64,000 bases of DNA from positions 54,119,649 through 54,183,648 of the forward strand of contig NC_090260.1 of NCBI RefSeq assembly GCF_037325665.1, read 5' to 3'. The position numbers and the translations under genes were made by a program. Positions 38,918 to 52,426 of the stretch are shown in pieces (position 1 is the first letter of the stretch; each line of letters starts with the position of its first letter). Below the pieces are notes generated by a model, which was not told where the DNA came from, ran no database searches, and saw only the letters and a program-made list of their open reading frames with translations. This DNA is from Littorina saxatilis. Taxonomy: Eukaryota > Mollusca > Gastropoda > Littorinimorpha > Littorinidae.

Positions 38918-40575
38918 GGCAGACAGATGTACTCTTTCAACAATTTGCTGATCAGCAGAGAGTCCCCAGACCTCCGAACCGTACGTCAAGATCGGTTGTA
39001 TTTGACTGTCAAACAGTTTAAAAAATGTATCAGGAGAATATTTCCCAATACTCCAAAGAAGTTTGAGGATAGCTGATACTCCCTTTCTCGCGCGATCAGC
39101 AAGGTCGTTTAGAGTGTGGGAAAAAGAGATTCTTGTGGACAAATAGACTCCTAAATATTTATACATGTTTACAACTTTCACTTCACTATCACCAAAGAAC
39201 CATTTTTCTCGTAATGCCAGATGGCCACCGTTTCTAAACACAACTGTGTTCGATTTAGCCATATTTACGACTACCGCAAGCTTCTTTGAGGTGGTCAATA
39301 AAACATTTAGCTGGTTTTGTAAACCGATGACACTATCAGAGATTAAAACCACATCATCCGCAAACAACAAAATCAATAATTCGACTTAATCCGGATGTCA
39401 ATTGAATACTGTGTCTTCCATTTGCCATAATGTCTTTGGTTAATTCGTTAATAAACAATGAGAACAAAATCGGTGAGCAGTTTTCACCCTGTTTTAGGCC
39501 GACTGGACACATGAATACATCTGAAAGTTCACCTCCTGCTCGAACACACGTTTTCACTGTCGTATACATACTTTTAAGGGCTAAAACAATCTTTCCACAC
39601 ATTCCATTCTGATCCAGTACTTTCCATAGTTTATCCCTGTGAACATCAATCAATCAATCAATGACGCTTATATCGCGCATATTCCGTGGGTACAGTTCTA
39701 GGCGCTCTGCAGTGATGCCGTGTGAGATGAAATTTTATACGGCCAGTAATTGCAGCCATTTCGGCGCATATTTACCTTTCACGGCCTATTATTCCAAGTC
39801 ACACGGGTATAGGTAGACAATTATTAACTGTGCCTAAGCAATTTTGCCAGGAAAGACCCTTTTGTCAATCGTGGGATCTTTAACGTGCACACCCAATGTA
39901 GTGTACACGGGGGGGGGGGGGGGGGGGGGGGGGTTCGTACACCGAAGAGAGTCTGCACACAAAGTTGACTCTGAAATAAATTTCCGCCGAATCTGGGATC
40001 GAACTCACGCTGACAGCGGCCAACTGAATACAAATCCAGTGCGCTACCAACTGAGCTATATCCCCGCCCGAAAATCTATAAAGGCTGCATACAGTTGTCT
40101 ATGTCTCAACAACTGTTTCTGTACGATTCTAAACAGTGTAAATATGTGATCTACTGTAGAGTGATCTTGGCGAAAACCAGCTTGCTCCTCCCCAACAACT
40201 TCGTTCTCTTCTATCCAATCAGAAATACGTTTATTCAAAATAAAACTATATAATTTTCTGAATACAGTCAACAACAAAACACCTCTATAATTATTCGGTG
40301 AATCAATATCTCCTTTCTTATGAATTGTGTGCAAAATCGAGTGTGACCATTCATCGGGAAACAAATCGTTGTCAAATAAATGATAAAAAAAAATGGTCAA
40401 AAAAGGCAAAAGTATATCAATACCATTCTTATAAAAAATGTTAATCAACCCATCTGGGCCAGCTGCCTTTCCATTTTTTAGCGCCCGGGCTGCAGGCATT
40501 ACCTCATAATGTGTGATCAATTGGTTTAAAGAGTCACAATTTCTTAGCTCTCCTTGCTCAAAACTTTGATCACCA
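38918..40575 (-). mobile_element. LINE reverse transcriptase fragment with a nested SINE
   Basis: Minus strand, right to left: ARALKNGKAAGPDGLINIFY, KKGDIDSPNNYRGVLLL, EEQAGFRQDHSTVDHIFTL, LYAAFIDF (about 40510-40065); after the SINE, VHRDKLWKVLDQNGMCGK, VGLKQGENCSPILFSLFIN (39653-39400), then ILLFADDVVL (near 39370), VVNMYKYLGVYLS and YGSEVWGLSADQQ to 38918. At least one frame shift lies near 39370. The 5' edge on the minus strand is (TC)n at 40577. A few codons around the SINE site are lost. A FADD-type LINE. Confidence 0.82.
39645..40073 (-). mobile_element. tRNA-derived SINE ending in (TTGA)n
   Basis: Minus strand: tRNA-like head with A box (TAGCTCAGTTGGTAGCGC) and B box (GAGTTCGATCCC), a body of about 350 bases and a 3' end CGATATAAGCGTCATTGATTG. 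A plus-strand run of 26 or so G at 39910-39935 (C-run in the SINE sense) has expanded inside it. The last 60 bases match a fragment at 51378-51442. Confidence 0.85.
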
Positions 40576-40624
40576 GAGAGAGAGAAAGAGAGAGAGAGAG
40601 ACAGAGAGAAAGAGAGAGAGAGAA

Positions 40625-40657
<33 letters not shown>

Positions 40658-40660
40658 TAA
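40576..40660. repeat. (GA)n and (GACA)n microsatellite
   Basis: GA-rich tract at the 5' edge of the minus-strand LINE, passing into GACA repeats. Confidence 0.9.
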
Positions 40661-40689
40661 TGACAGATATATATACAAAGACAGATGGA

Positions 40690-40960
40690 ACTAAACTGAA
40701 CTGTATTTAACTAGGATAAACTCAAGGTCTTTTCTTACAATCTGACACACACACACACACACACGCACACACACACACACACACACGCACACACACACAC
40801 ACACACATACGCACACACACACGCGCGCTCAACGTATCAGACAGACAGACATACAGAGACAGACACGAAGAGACCCTCCGTGAAACAAAAAGTGGTGTCA
40901 ATTGACGAGAAGTGACAATGACACGCATGGATAACAGATTATGTAGTGCTATGAACACGA
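40690..40960. other. LINE 3' end remnant and (CA)n tract
   Basis: Minus strand 40742-40692 reads as a diverged LINE 3' end (CAGATTGTAAGA ... CAGTTCAG). It is followed to the right by CA repeats at 40744-40830. Confidence 0.55.
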
Positions 40961-41403
40961 AGTGATAAAGAACGTAGTGCTACCGCATCGCACACAAATG
41001 ACATGTTGTTATGAACGTAATAGCCGCGGCACTTAGTGCAATTGAGACATAGAACAAATGACACGTAGTGAAAATGACACGCAGTGATAGTGGTACGAAC
41101 CTATGTTTACTTTCTTTAGGCATGGATCCAAGGACCAGACGAACAGCTAGAGTACATTTACAAGGAGCCTGATGACCTCCCCACTTGCACACTAATGATT
41201 CGACTGGCCGCCATATCTAACACACCATCAAGCCTGGACTGGAAACATCCAGCTTGCCAACAGGGCAATGTGCTCTCCGCAGAGCGAATGACAACATGCA
41301 ACCTGTGGCCATTTTCAGACGCGTCGCTTTTATTCTCAAGAAATGACGCTGTAGCACGCGAAAGATGACGCAAATGACGTAAATATAATTCTTTCGCGAC
41401 ATC
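40961..41403. other. Unassigned sequence
   Basis: About 440 bases. Several short direct repeats occur (ATGACACG, AGTGATA). No coding or RNA signal is seen. Confidence 0.4.
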
Positions 41404-41823
<420 letters not shown>

Positions 41824-44800
41824 TTGTCTTGTCTCTCTCTGGTATTGGTTGTAGTGATCACTTTCCAATATGCCTCACATGGTCGAAAAAAGGGGTTAGA
41901 ATCCCCAAACGAAAGCATAAATTCATAACGTATAGGCTATTTTCAAAACTTGATAAAGAATCATTTCTTTCTGATTTAAGTTGTACATATTTTTCAACAA
42001 TTTATAATCATACTGACTCCGATGAAGCATTTGAATTATGGTACAACTTGTTTATAAAAGTATATGATAAACATGCACCATTCAGAACCTCTCGTGTGCA
42101 GCAACACCCAAAACCAAAATGGCTTACAGACGACATTCAATGTGCGATTAATCACCGCGATTTTCTTAAACGTAATGGCAGAGAAGAAGAGTACAGAAAG
42201 CAGAGAAACGAAGTAACGTCCATGAAACGTGCTGCTCGCAAAAAATATTACCGTGAGCTCGCTGCATCAAATACGAAACAAAACTCAAAAGCCATCTGGA
42301 AAGTGATCAACCAGTTGACACGTAAAGAAACCGTAAAATCTTCTGTCATTGATGTACCTGCGGATGATCTTAACATTCATTTCACTTCTATTGTTGAAAA
42401 AATAATCACAAATGATAGATCAAAACAGAATAATCTGGACAAGTTGAATGTGTTTAAAAAAATATTACACATAATTTAGACATCCCCCTGTTATCTGTGA
42501 GCGAAGTCTTCCATTATCTGATATGCTTAAAACAAACTGGTACTCATGGTCTAGATAATCTTGATGGGAAAATTTTGAAGTTGTCTGCCCCTTTTATTGC
42601 AGAATCTCTGACATACGTTTACAACTTGTGCCTGGACAAATCTGACTTTCCCGCCAAATTAAAGGAGGCAAAAGTAATCCCGCTATTCAAATCAGGTAAT
42701 TCTTCTGACCCCGCCAATTACAGACCAATCTCGATTCTTCCTGTTTTATCTAAACCACTTGAAAAACACATATATACACACTTGGCCGCACATTTGAAGA
42801 AATACGACCTTATTCATTCAAATCAGTCAGGCTTCAGAGTAAATCATTCGTGCCACACAGCATTAATTAATAAACCTTCTTGAAAACTTGCTTAGCAACA
42901 TTAATAATAATGAACTCTGTGGTGTCCTATTCGTCGATTTTTCAAAAGCATTCGACGTCATTAATCATGAGTTACTTTTAAGAAAATTAGCTGAGTATAG
43001 ATTGTCACCCCAAACCCTATGCCTCCTCTCATCTTTCTTAGCCGGACGAGAGCAATCCGTCTGCGTGAATTCCACTATGTCAAGTAAAAGACCGGTGTTA
43101 TATGGAGTCCCCCAGGGTTCTGTCCTTGGGCCACTTCTTTTCTCTCTGTATATTAACGATCTTCCTTTTAGTGTTAATGATGATTGTGAACTATTTGCTG
43201 ATGATACGACCATACACACCTCTGATAAAAAATTAGACAAAGTTTATTTATCATTGCAGAACAGTGTAGATGATCTCATTAATTGGACGAAATATAACCA
43301 CATGAGTCTTCACCCCCAAAAGACCAAATACATGTTAATTACAACAAGGCAAAAAAGACAAAACATCAAGAATAATCCTCATTCCTTATTAATTGGCAAC
43401 GATGCAATAGCGGAAGTAGGAGATCACAAAGTTTTGGGAGTAAATATCGATAATAATTTATCTTGGACCCATCATGGTAGATCTTTGTGTAAAACCGTGT
43501 CGAGGAAAATATATTTGTTGAACAGAATAAAGCACTTTCTTGATCCACACTCAAGGTTATTATTTTATAATGCATACATACAAACCATCACGGATTATTG
43601 TTCGACCATCTGGGACTCTGCCAGTGCAAACATTTTAAAACCACTGTACAGTCTACACAAACGAGCACTAAAATCAGTTCTATTAAAACAATCCAGTCTT
43701 GTTTTCGACGATTATAAAAAACTTAAGATTTTGCCTTTAAAAGAAAGATTTAAATCAAATAAAGGCGTGCTCCTTCACAAAATCCTTTCCGGCCATGCAC
43801 CGAGTGCTTTCATTACAAAATTTAAAGCCAAACCAAGCCGAAAATTCAACGTCCCCATTCCGCGGATAGATCTCTTTAAATCAAGTTTAGCTTATTCTGG
43901 CAGCGTTTTGTGGAATTCTCTCCCGGAATCAGTTCGAGTCCCAACAAGTCTCAATACTTTCAAAAAACACCTCTCATTACATTTAATGTCAAATTACGAA
44001 AAGTCACAGTGATGGAAGACTTCGTTCTGATTATTTTCATATTGATCATATCTGTCCATAAAGCATCAGTGTTTCATAACGCAAGAATGTATGTATAGCC
44101 TACAACGTGTATATAGTCATGTGAATAGTTTCTCTGCCTTGCTTATCTTTTGTAATTGTTTTACGTATGTATTCATATATATGTATTCAAGATTAGAATA
44201 GTCCCTCTCTGGGCGAGGGCTGGTTGAAAAGAAGCTCGTTTATATTGCTTATGCCACAACCCTCGTGTAGTGTCCTCAATCTGAAACTGGTTTCTGTACC
44301 TGATAGTTGTAAGCCAGTGATAATGTAGTTCTACTAGATTCCGGTATTAAGGCGGACCCGGTATTAAGGGAGACAAGATGGCTGCACGATTATCCATGTA
44401 AACAATGTACCATACCTCCAAAGAAAAGAACCCTTACAGTATTCTGAAACACACTAGCTGTGTTAGTACGTGTTGTATGCGTGTGTGAGAGTTCCACCTA
44501 CACACTACACTACACCACTACATCTGGCGACGAGGATTTCGAACTTACAGCAGGTAAACAAATTCGATCGTTCTGCACTTCAAAACACCACGTGCGTCGG
44601 CGAACAATTACAATGGCTACAGCACTTCCCCACTTTGACAAATTTCCAGTGCACTCGGAAGAGGCGACAGCTGGCACAAGATGGAAGAAGTGGCTGGCAA
44701 GGTTTGAACTGTTGATGACTGGTCTCAATATTACCAACAACAACAGAAAGAAGGCTCTACTACTGCATTATGCAGGAGAAGAAGTGTTCGACATATACGA

Positions 44801-47703
44801 CAGCATGTCGGATGAACAGCAGGGCGACCAGGGAGCGTACGCAACAACAGTCGCCTCCCTGACCCAACACTTTACTCCAAAACGCAATGTGGACTTTGAG
44901 ACATTCAAGTTTCGCCAAGTGACCCAAAACTCCGGTGAGACCATAGACAGTTTTTACACGAGACTTCGTCTGCAAGCAGCGAACTGCAGTTTTGAGAACA
45001 CTGACAGAGAAGTCAAGAGCCAAATCCTGCAGGGATGCAACTCTCAGCGACTTAGGAGACGTGCTCTCCGTGATGCTGACACAACGCTTCACTCCCTGTT
45101 GGAACAAGCTCGTGCTCTTGAGATTTCAGACACTCAAGCTATGCAGATGGAAGGCAGAACTGCTACATCAACTGTCAACGCTGTCAACCATGGCAGTCAC
45201 CACCAACCCTTCAACAAAAGAAGAGGAGGACAACGACATGGACCAAGCTCCCATGTTAGAAGCAACAATCAGCAAATACGCTCAACAGATGAACGCAGTT
45301 CAGGCAGCTGCGGGTGGTGTGGTGGACGACCACATCCCAGAGCCAAGTGTCCAGCAAAGGATAAAGATTGTCGGCTGTGTACCAAGAAAGGACACTACGC
45401 ATCAGTCTGCAGATCACACAAGAAGTCTGACAGACCAAGGCACGTCCGAAGCATCCAAGAACAGCCCCCTAGTGATGCACAGTTCTCATCTGACGAAGAA
45501 TATGTCTTCGGTGTCTCACACAAGCGAATGAGCACGCCTACAGTCAGTGTCAACATCGAAGGTGGGAAGATACCTTTCATCGTGGACACCGGAGCGTCGG
45601 TCAACATCCTGACAGAACAGGCTTTTGAGAGCATCCAGTCGTCACGTCGCAAGCTAACTTCATCTGCGTCATGTCCAGCGATATACGCCTATGGATCACG
45701 TACCCCGCTTCCGGTACGAGGTCAAGCCGTCCTTACGGTGAGGTTCAAGGACATTCAAACCTCTGCCGTATTTTACATCGTGAAATCCTGCGACGGAGCT
45801 GTCGGCAACAACCTGATGAGTGCGGAAACCGCCCAAAAGCTTAACCTCATCAGCTTTGCTTTCTCTACTTCAGGCGAAACGACCAACGGGCTACGCACTG
45901 AATACAGCGACCTCTTCACAGGCATGGGCAAGATGAAAGACGTCAAGGTCAAGCTGTACGTTGACGAGTCTGTGCAACCAACAGCACAACCACATCGACG
46001 CATACCTTACCATCTACGAAAGAAGGTTGAGCAAGAACTGGAGCGTCTTGAAAACCTCGACATCATCGAGAAAGTTGATGGACCTACCCCATGGGTATCT
46101 CCAATTGTCGCGGCACCAAAGCCGAAGAAGCCGGACGAAATAAGAATATGTGTGGACATGCGCCTACCGAATCAGGCAATCAAACGCACCAGACACATAA
46201 TGCCGACCATCGACGACATCCTCATGAGACTCAATGAAGCCACAGTTTTCAGCAAGCTGGATCTGAATTCTGGATACCACCAGCTTGAACTAGAAGAAGA
46301 GTCCAGGAACATGACAACATTCTCAACGCATGTCGGACTCAGGCGCTACAAGAGGCTTAATTTTGGTGTGACCAGCGCAGCAGAAATTTTCCAGAATCAC
46401 ATCTCGGAGATGCTGACTGACATACCTGATGCTCTAAACACAAGCGACGACATCATGATCTACGGGAAGACGCAAGCGGAGCACGACAAGACAGTGAGGC
46501 AGGTTTTCGACCGTCTCAGAGAGAGAAATCTGACACTGAATGACAAGAAGTGTGAATTCAACAAAGATTCCATTGAATTCTACGGCTGCATCTTCGGAAA
46601 GAATGGCATCTCTCCAGACCCCAAGAAAGTAGAAGCAGTCCAAAAGGCATCTACTCCCGCCAACGCCAAAGAGGTACGGAGCTTTCTTGGACTGACCAAC
46701 TACATCGCTCGCTTCATTCCAGACTATGCGAATATCACCAAGCCTCTCCGTGATCTGACGCGCAACGACGTTCCCTGGGACTGGACATCTGATCACCAGA
46801 GAAGACCCCAACAACTCCAGTGATGACAGTACCAGCAACCCCTCACAGAGAATCCGCAAGAAACCCCATTACCTCAAGGACTATGTTCCCTGAACAATCA
46901 AAACTTGCATAATGTAAAGTCTCAGTTAGAAGGAAAGTCACCCTAAAGACAGTAATCATTTCTTATTTTCTTCTAGCAATTTTCGGTTTTCGAATGACTT
47001 GATTGCAGCTAAGCTGAACCTTTCAGTATTACTTCGACGTCTAGTCATCCTGTGTTTGTAATCTCCCATTCTAGTCAATTTAATCAATGTATAAATAACC
47101 TGTGTTGAGGAAACGCTGAGTGACATTCCGGACGATAAACAATACATGAAGTTCATATCAAGTAAGTCACCATCAAGTGTTTTATTGACAATATAGAACA
47201 TGACATTCTGTTTGATATCTAACAGTGTATGATTCAAGTCATAATCATGTTGGTCAATTATTTGAATGAACAGCTATAAAGCATTGTTAATGTTTAGTAC
47301 AGAAAGCCAATGATGAATTATTTCAGAATTATGCAGCAGCTCGATAAAGTAATCTTTGTATAATTATCGAATAAGCATGAAGTTTAATTCTAAGGTAAGG
47401 AGGGATGTAGTGTCCTCAATCTGAAACTGGTTTCTGTACCTGATAGTTGTAAGCCAGTGATAATGTAGTTCTACTAGATTCCGGTATTAAGGCGGACCCG
47501 GTATTAAGGGAGACAAGATGGCTGCACGATTATCCATGTAAACAATGTACCATACCTCCAAAGAAAAGAACCCTTACAGTATTCTGAAACACACTAGCTG
47601 TGTTAGTACGTGTTGTATGCGTGTGTGAGAGTTCCACCTACACACTACACTACACCACTACACCTCGTAAAATAAAATTTGATTTGATTTGATTTGATTT
47701 GAT
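41824..47703 (+). mobile_element. 5'-truncated LINE, its tail split by an LTR element
   Basis: Starts on (TC)n inside the endonuclease end (IGCSDHFPICLTW), then a linker (KPKWLTDDIQCAINHRDFLK) and reverse transcriptase (VIPLFKSGNSSDPANYRPIS, VDFSKAFDVINHELLL, YGVPQGSVLGPLLFSLYIND, catalytic LFADDTTIH near 43195, HKVLGVNID), ending at 44012 with LHLMSNYEKSQ. Frame shifts lie near 42470 and 42880. The 3' UTR runs to CCCTCG at 44265, is split by the LTR element, and resumes at 47668 with TAAAATAAAATTTGATTTG and (TTGAT)n joined to (TC)n. CR1/Jockey-like. Confidence 0.88.
44266..47662 (+). mobile_element. Ty3/gypsy LTR retrotransposon fossil, recent, not whole
   Basis: Two LTRs, 44266-44522 and 47406-47662, 257 bp each, begin TGTAGTG and end CACTACA and look identical by eye, so the insertion is recent. 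A 5-bp target duplication CCTCG flanks it (44261-44265 and 47663-47667). A primer-binding site starts near TGGCGACGAGG (44525) and a purine tract precedes the 3' LTR. Parts seen on the plus strand: Gag from about 44614 (LPHFDKFPVHSEEA), two zinc-knuckle-like motifs near 45330-45415, an aspartic protease motif VDTGASVNIL near 45580, and a Ty3-type reverse transcriptase (about 45950-46780). The element is not whole; I count about one major break. It lies in the 3' tail of a LINE. Confidence 0.92.
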
Positions 47704-48339
<636 letters not shown>

Positions 48340-48365
48340 GGAAACAATATATACGTTGCAGTTTA

Positions 48366-49085
48366 TTCCACTCGCCCTCGCCCTACGGGCTTGTGGAATA
48401 AACTTCCATCTCGATTGACCAAAAGCCATGTTTGGATCACAGATCCAATTAACATATATATCTCGACATTCACTGGTCTTAGGGTTTTTGTTTTCAAAGA
48501 AGAAAGAAACTTGCTTGAACACGGACCACTTCTCCGAGCAAAATCAACAAACCTAATCACTCGCATGAATTCCACCTCAAGGTCTCGGCCAACCAAGACT
48601 ATGGCATACTCGTAGCAAAGCCGCCGAATGGTACCGTAAACCAAAAATAGTGACGTCAGAGAATAGAATGTCGTCTTTTGATTTGGAACGTGACGTGTTT
48701 GAGAACTTCTTCTGGACAACTCGGATGGTCTTCTGCGTAGTGGTTGGCACGAGATTCTTTTTCTTCTTCGAAAGTTCATCCTCCGATACTGTAGCAAAAC
48801 GTTTAATCTTTTTTTCCCTTTCGAGTATGCGGACGACTGAACTTGACCGCTAAAAAGTAGTCCTTTCGGAATCATTACGCAGAGTCTGAACATGAGGTCT
48901 GAACATTGTTTTTAGGCAGGATCTAGGTGAAAGCGAGGCTGTTCTTATCTCTGTGTACAGTCGAGAGAGAGAGAAATACATGTCGAGACATACTGATACT
49001 CGCCCTACGGGCTTGTGGAATAAACCTCCATCTCGATTGACCAAAAGCCATGTTTGGATCACAGAGCCAATTAACGTATAATGAT
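48366..49085. repeat. Direct repeat pair of about 85 bp
   Basis: 48374-48460 and 48995-49080 are about 95 percent identical and in the same orientation, with GCCCTACGGGCTTGTGGAAT near the start. About 535 bases lie between them. This could be paired ends of one element or two copies of a dispersed repeat. The interior has no recognised gene. Confidence 0.7.
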
Positions 49086-49508
49086 ATGCACACAGGCTGA
49101 ACGTAGCCCATTTTTAGCTCGACTTATTAGACAGAGAGTCTTGAAGAGAATGATAATAACAAAGTTGTTAACACAGTGCAGACCTCAATGATCGTGAGAA
49201 CGCACAATTTATTGTTTTCTGATGGTTATAACCGGAAGTAGCTTTCGATAATGGGACAGACAACTTTAGTAAACCCTTCAAGGCTTACTTCCCTTCTTTG
49301 TTGCCATTAGTTTCATGGCTGACAAACAGATGTTACTTACGTTCACATGCAGCTATCGAAGCACGTTCAGCAAACCAAATTATAAGACATACACGTAAGA
49401 TATCAGGTGCCCTTTTGTCATCTGCTCTTCATACTTCATTATTTTGCACGTAAAGCAAACCCTAAATATTACATAAACGAAAAGTAACAGCTGTTCCGAA
49501 GTTCGTCA
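49086..49508. other. Unassigned sequence
   Basis: About 420 bases of A/T-rich sequence without ORF or repeat. Confidence 0.4.
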
Positions 49509-51020
49509 GCGATGTTTTACATACACAGTGATGTTTTACACACACAGTGATGTTTTACACACAGTGATGTTTTACAGACATAGTGATGTTCTACACAAAC
49601 AGTGATGTTTTACACACAGAGTGATGTTCTACACACACAGTGATGTTTTACACACATAGTGATGTTTTACAGACATAGTGATGTTCTACACACACAGTGA
49701 TGTTTTACACACAGTGATGATTTACAGACATAGTGATGTTTTACACACACAGTGATGTTCTACACACACAGTGATGTTTTACACACAGTGATGTTTTACA
49801 GACATAGTGATGTTCTATACAAACAGTGATGTTTTACACACTGATGTTTTACACACACAGTGATGTTTTACACACACAGTGATGTTCTACAGACACAGTG
49901 ATATTTTACACACAGTGATGTTTTACAGACATAGGGATGTTCTACACAAACAGTGATGTTTTACACACATAGTGATGTTCTACACAAACAGTGATGTTTT
50001 GCAGACACAGTGATGTTTTACACACACAGTGATGTTTTACACACATAGTGATGTTTTACAGACATAGTGATGTTTTCCACACACAGTGATGTTTTACAGA
50101 CATAGTGATGTTTTACAGACATAGTGATGTTTTACACACACAGTGATGTTTTACACACATAGTGATGTTTTACACACACAGTGATGTTTTACAGACACAG
50201 TGATGTTTTACACACACAGTGATGTTTTACAGACACAGTGATGTTTTACACACACAGTGATGTTTTACAGACACAGTGATGTTTTACACACACAGTGATG
50301 TTTTACACACACAGTGATGTTTTACAGTCACAGTGATGTTTTACAGTCACAGTGATGTTTTACACACACAGTGATGTTTTACACACACAGTGATGTTTTA
50401 CAGACACAGTGATGTTTTACAGACACAGTGATGTTTTACAGACACAGTGATGTTTTACAGTCACAGTGATGTTTTACAGTCACAGTGATGTTTTACACAC
50501 AGTGATGTTTTACAGACACAGTGATGTTTTACACACACAGTGATGTTTTACACACACAGTGATGTTTTACAGACACAGTGATGTTTTACACACACAGTGA
50601 TGTTTTACACACACAGTGATGTTTTGCAGACATAGTGATGTTCTACACACACAGTGATGTTTTACATACATAGTGATGTTTTACACACACAGTAATGTTT
50701 TACACACACAGTGATGTTTTACACACATAGTGATGTTCTACACACACAGTGATGTTTTACACACACAGTGATGTTTTACACACACAGTGATGTTTTACAT
50801 ACATAGTGATGTTTTACACACACAGTGATGTTTTACAGACATAGTGATGTTTTACACACACAGTGATGTTTTACACACATAGTGATGTTTTACACACACA
50901 GTGATGTTTTACACACACAGTGATGTTTTACACACACAGTGATGTTTTACAGACATAGTGATGTTTTACACACATATTGATGTTTTACAGACATAGTGAT
51001 GTTTTACACACACAGTGATG

Positions 51021-51087
<67 letters not shown>

Positions 51088-51146
51088 GATGTTTTAAACA
51101 CACAGTGATGTTTTACAGACAGAGTGATGTTTTACACACACAGTGA
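49509..51146. repeat. 19-bp minisatellite with embedded (CA)n
   Basis: About 80 copies of GTGATGTTTTACACACACA, with ACAGACA and ACACATA variants and 2-base length changes. A pure CA run at 51021-51084 appears to have grown from the CA part of one unit. Confidence 0.95.
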
Positions 51147-51305
51147 TGCATGTTTGACACATAGTCATTATTGATAGTGCTGTTTGACACATAGTCATTA
51201 TTGATAGTGCTGTTTGACCCATAGTCATTATTGATAGTGCTGTTTGACACATAGTCATTATTGATAGTGCTGTTTGACACATAGTCATTATTGATAGTGC
51301 TGTTT
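51147..51305. repeat. 30-bp tandem repeat, five copies
   Basis: Five nearly identical copies with core GACACATAGTCATTATTGAT. Confidence 0.95.
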
Positions 51306-51377
51306 GAGTTAAACAGGACAAGGTTTTCTCCCAGGTTGAGTCGCATAATATTGACCCATAAGGTCGATTGAAACAAG

Positions 51378-51442
51378 CGCTTAGAACTGTACCCACGGAA
51401 TACGCGCTATATAAGCTTCATATTGATTGATTGATTGATTGA
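51378..51442 (+). mobile_element. SINE 3' end fragment with (TTGA)n tail
   Basis: AGCGCTTAGAACTGTACCCA through GCGCTATATAAGC to (ATTG)n matches the 3' end of the minus-strand SINE at 39645-40073. Confidence 0.8.
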
Positions 51443-51559
51443 CAGAAAGAAGTCTCACAATATTGATGTATCGGTTCACTCGGCGACACGAGAAAATCCA
51501 TGAGCCGTGAAAACCGCCGTGTGTTAATAGAATATCGCCAGCATTTAGCTCTAATCCCT

Positions 51560-51694
51560 CGCTCGCTAAATGGGTCCACTCGCTCAATGGGTCCACTCAC
51601 TCAATGGGTCCACTCGCTCAATGGGTCCACTCGCTTAATGGGTCCACTCACTCAATGGGTCCACTCGCTCAATGGGTCCACTCACTCGCAATCC
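51560..51694. repeat. 17-bp tandem repeat
   Basis: About eight copies of ACTCGCTCAATGGGTCC. Confidence 0.93.
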
Positions 51695-52147
51695 CATAAT
51701 CCTATTTGCTTTTTCCATGCGGCCCGCGGTCAAAGTGTCACGTGACCGGTGCATTGTGTTCTCTGCTGTCAATTCCACGCCGTTATTTCAACTGGCGTAT
51801 TCAGCCACTCTGTACAGCAAACATATTTTGTTCCACAGGCTAACCTCTAGCTAAACAAGTTAAGGCAGGTCAAATGGAGACAGGGATATTACTCTTCATA
51901 CACAAAGGGAAGCCACTGAGTTGTGTCGCCATTTTTTCCTGGCAGGCTGGGAATTCTAACACATCGAACAGGGAACGCAGAAGAAGAAGAAGAAGAAGAA
52001 CACGTCGAACATTCGAATGACGTAAATTGAACAAACGTCACATTTTTCAGGCAGCGTAAGTGAATGACGTCAGAAAATGACGACACCGCCAGAAATAAAA
52101 ACAATGCGACACGCCTCCCAACCACGAGGTCAAAAACACGTGGGCAT
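51695..52147. other. Low-copy sequence with E-box palindrome
   Basis: Contains GTCACGTGAC at 51737-51746, the same palindrome as at 22699, and a GAA repeat near 51980-52000. CpG-containing and promoter-like in feel, but no gene start can be shown. Confidence 0.35.
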
Positions 52148-52426
52148 CTAATGAAATCGGTACAAAGCCGTTCTCTTTGCCAGTGACATCGTAATAATCA
52201 CCAAAGCTAACATTGAAGCTCCGGTTGCAGGTAAGAGAGTGTCTCCCAACCCGTGATGCTCACAGCGTGATTGCATCAGAATACCACATGTTAAAACCGG
52301 TGTTTGAACTAGAATAACAGCCAGTAGTATTAAGAACAAGTGTCTTGTGTATGCAGCCCTCTTTCTACTGTACGCTGGCAGCAGATAATACAATAATTGA
52401 AGTCCTTCGAGGCATAAGGGGCCCAT
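52148..52426 (-). CDS. Possible membrane-protein exon, unidentified
   Basis: A 92-codon minus-strand frame from MGPLCLEGLQLLYYLLPAYS to LAKRTALYRFH and a stop. It has two hydrophobic stretches long enough to cross a membrane (about residues 29-49, LFLILLAVILVQTPVLTCGI, and 70-84, MLALVIITMSL), with basic residues on the flanks. The composition is more protein-like than neighbouring frames. I do not recognise the family. It may be a last exon with its acceptor inside the listed range, or chance. Confidence 0.25.
   Translation of the reverse strand: MGPLCLEGLQLLYYLLPAYSRKRAAYTRHLFLILLAVILVQTPVLTCGILMQSRCEHHGLGDTLLPATGASMLALVIITMSLAKRTALYRFH

Noticed and set aside
39910-39935. G-run as a regulatory quadruplex
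   Set aside because: It is an expanded homopolymer inside a SINE copy; no regulatory context is visible.
40005-40073. tRNA gene on the minus strand
   Set aside because: It is the head of a SINE that ends in (TTGA)n and is nested in a LINE.
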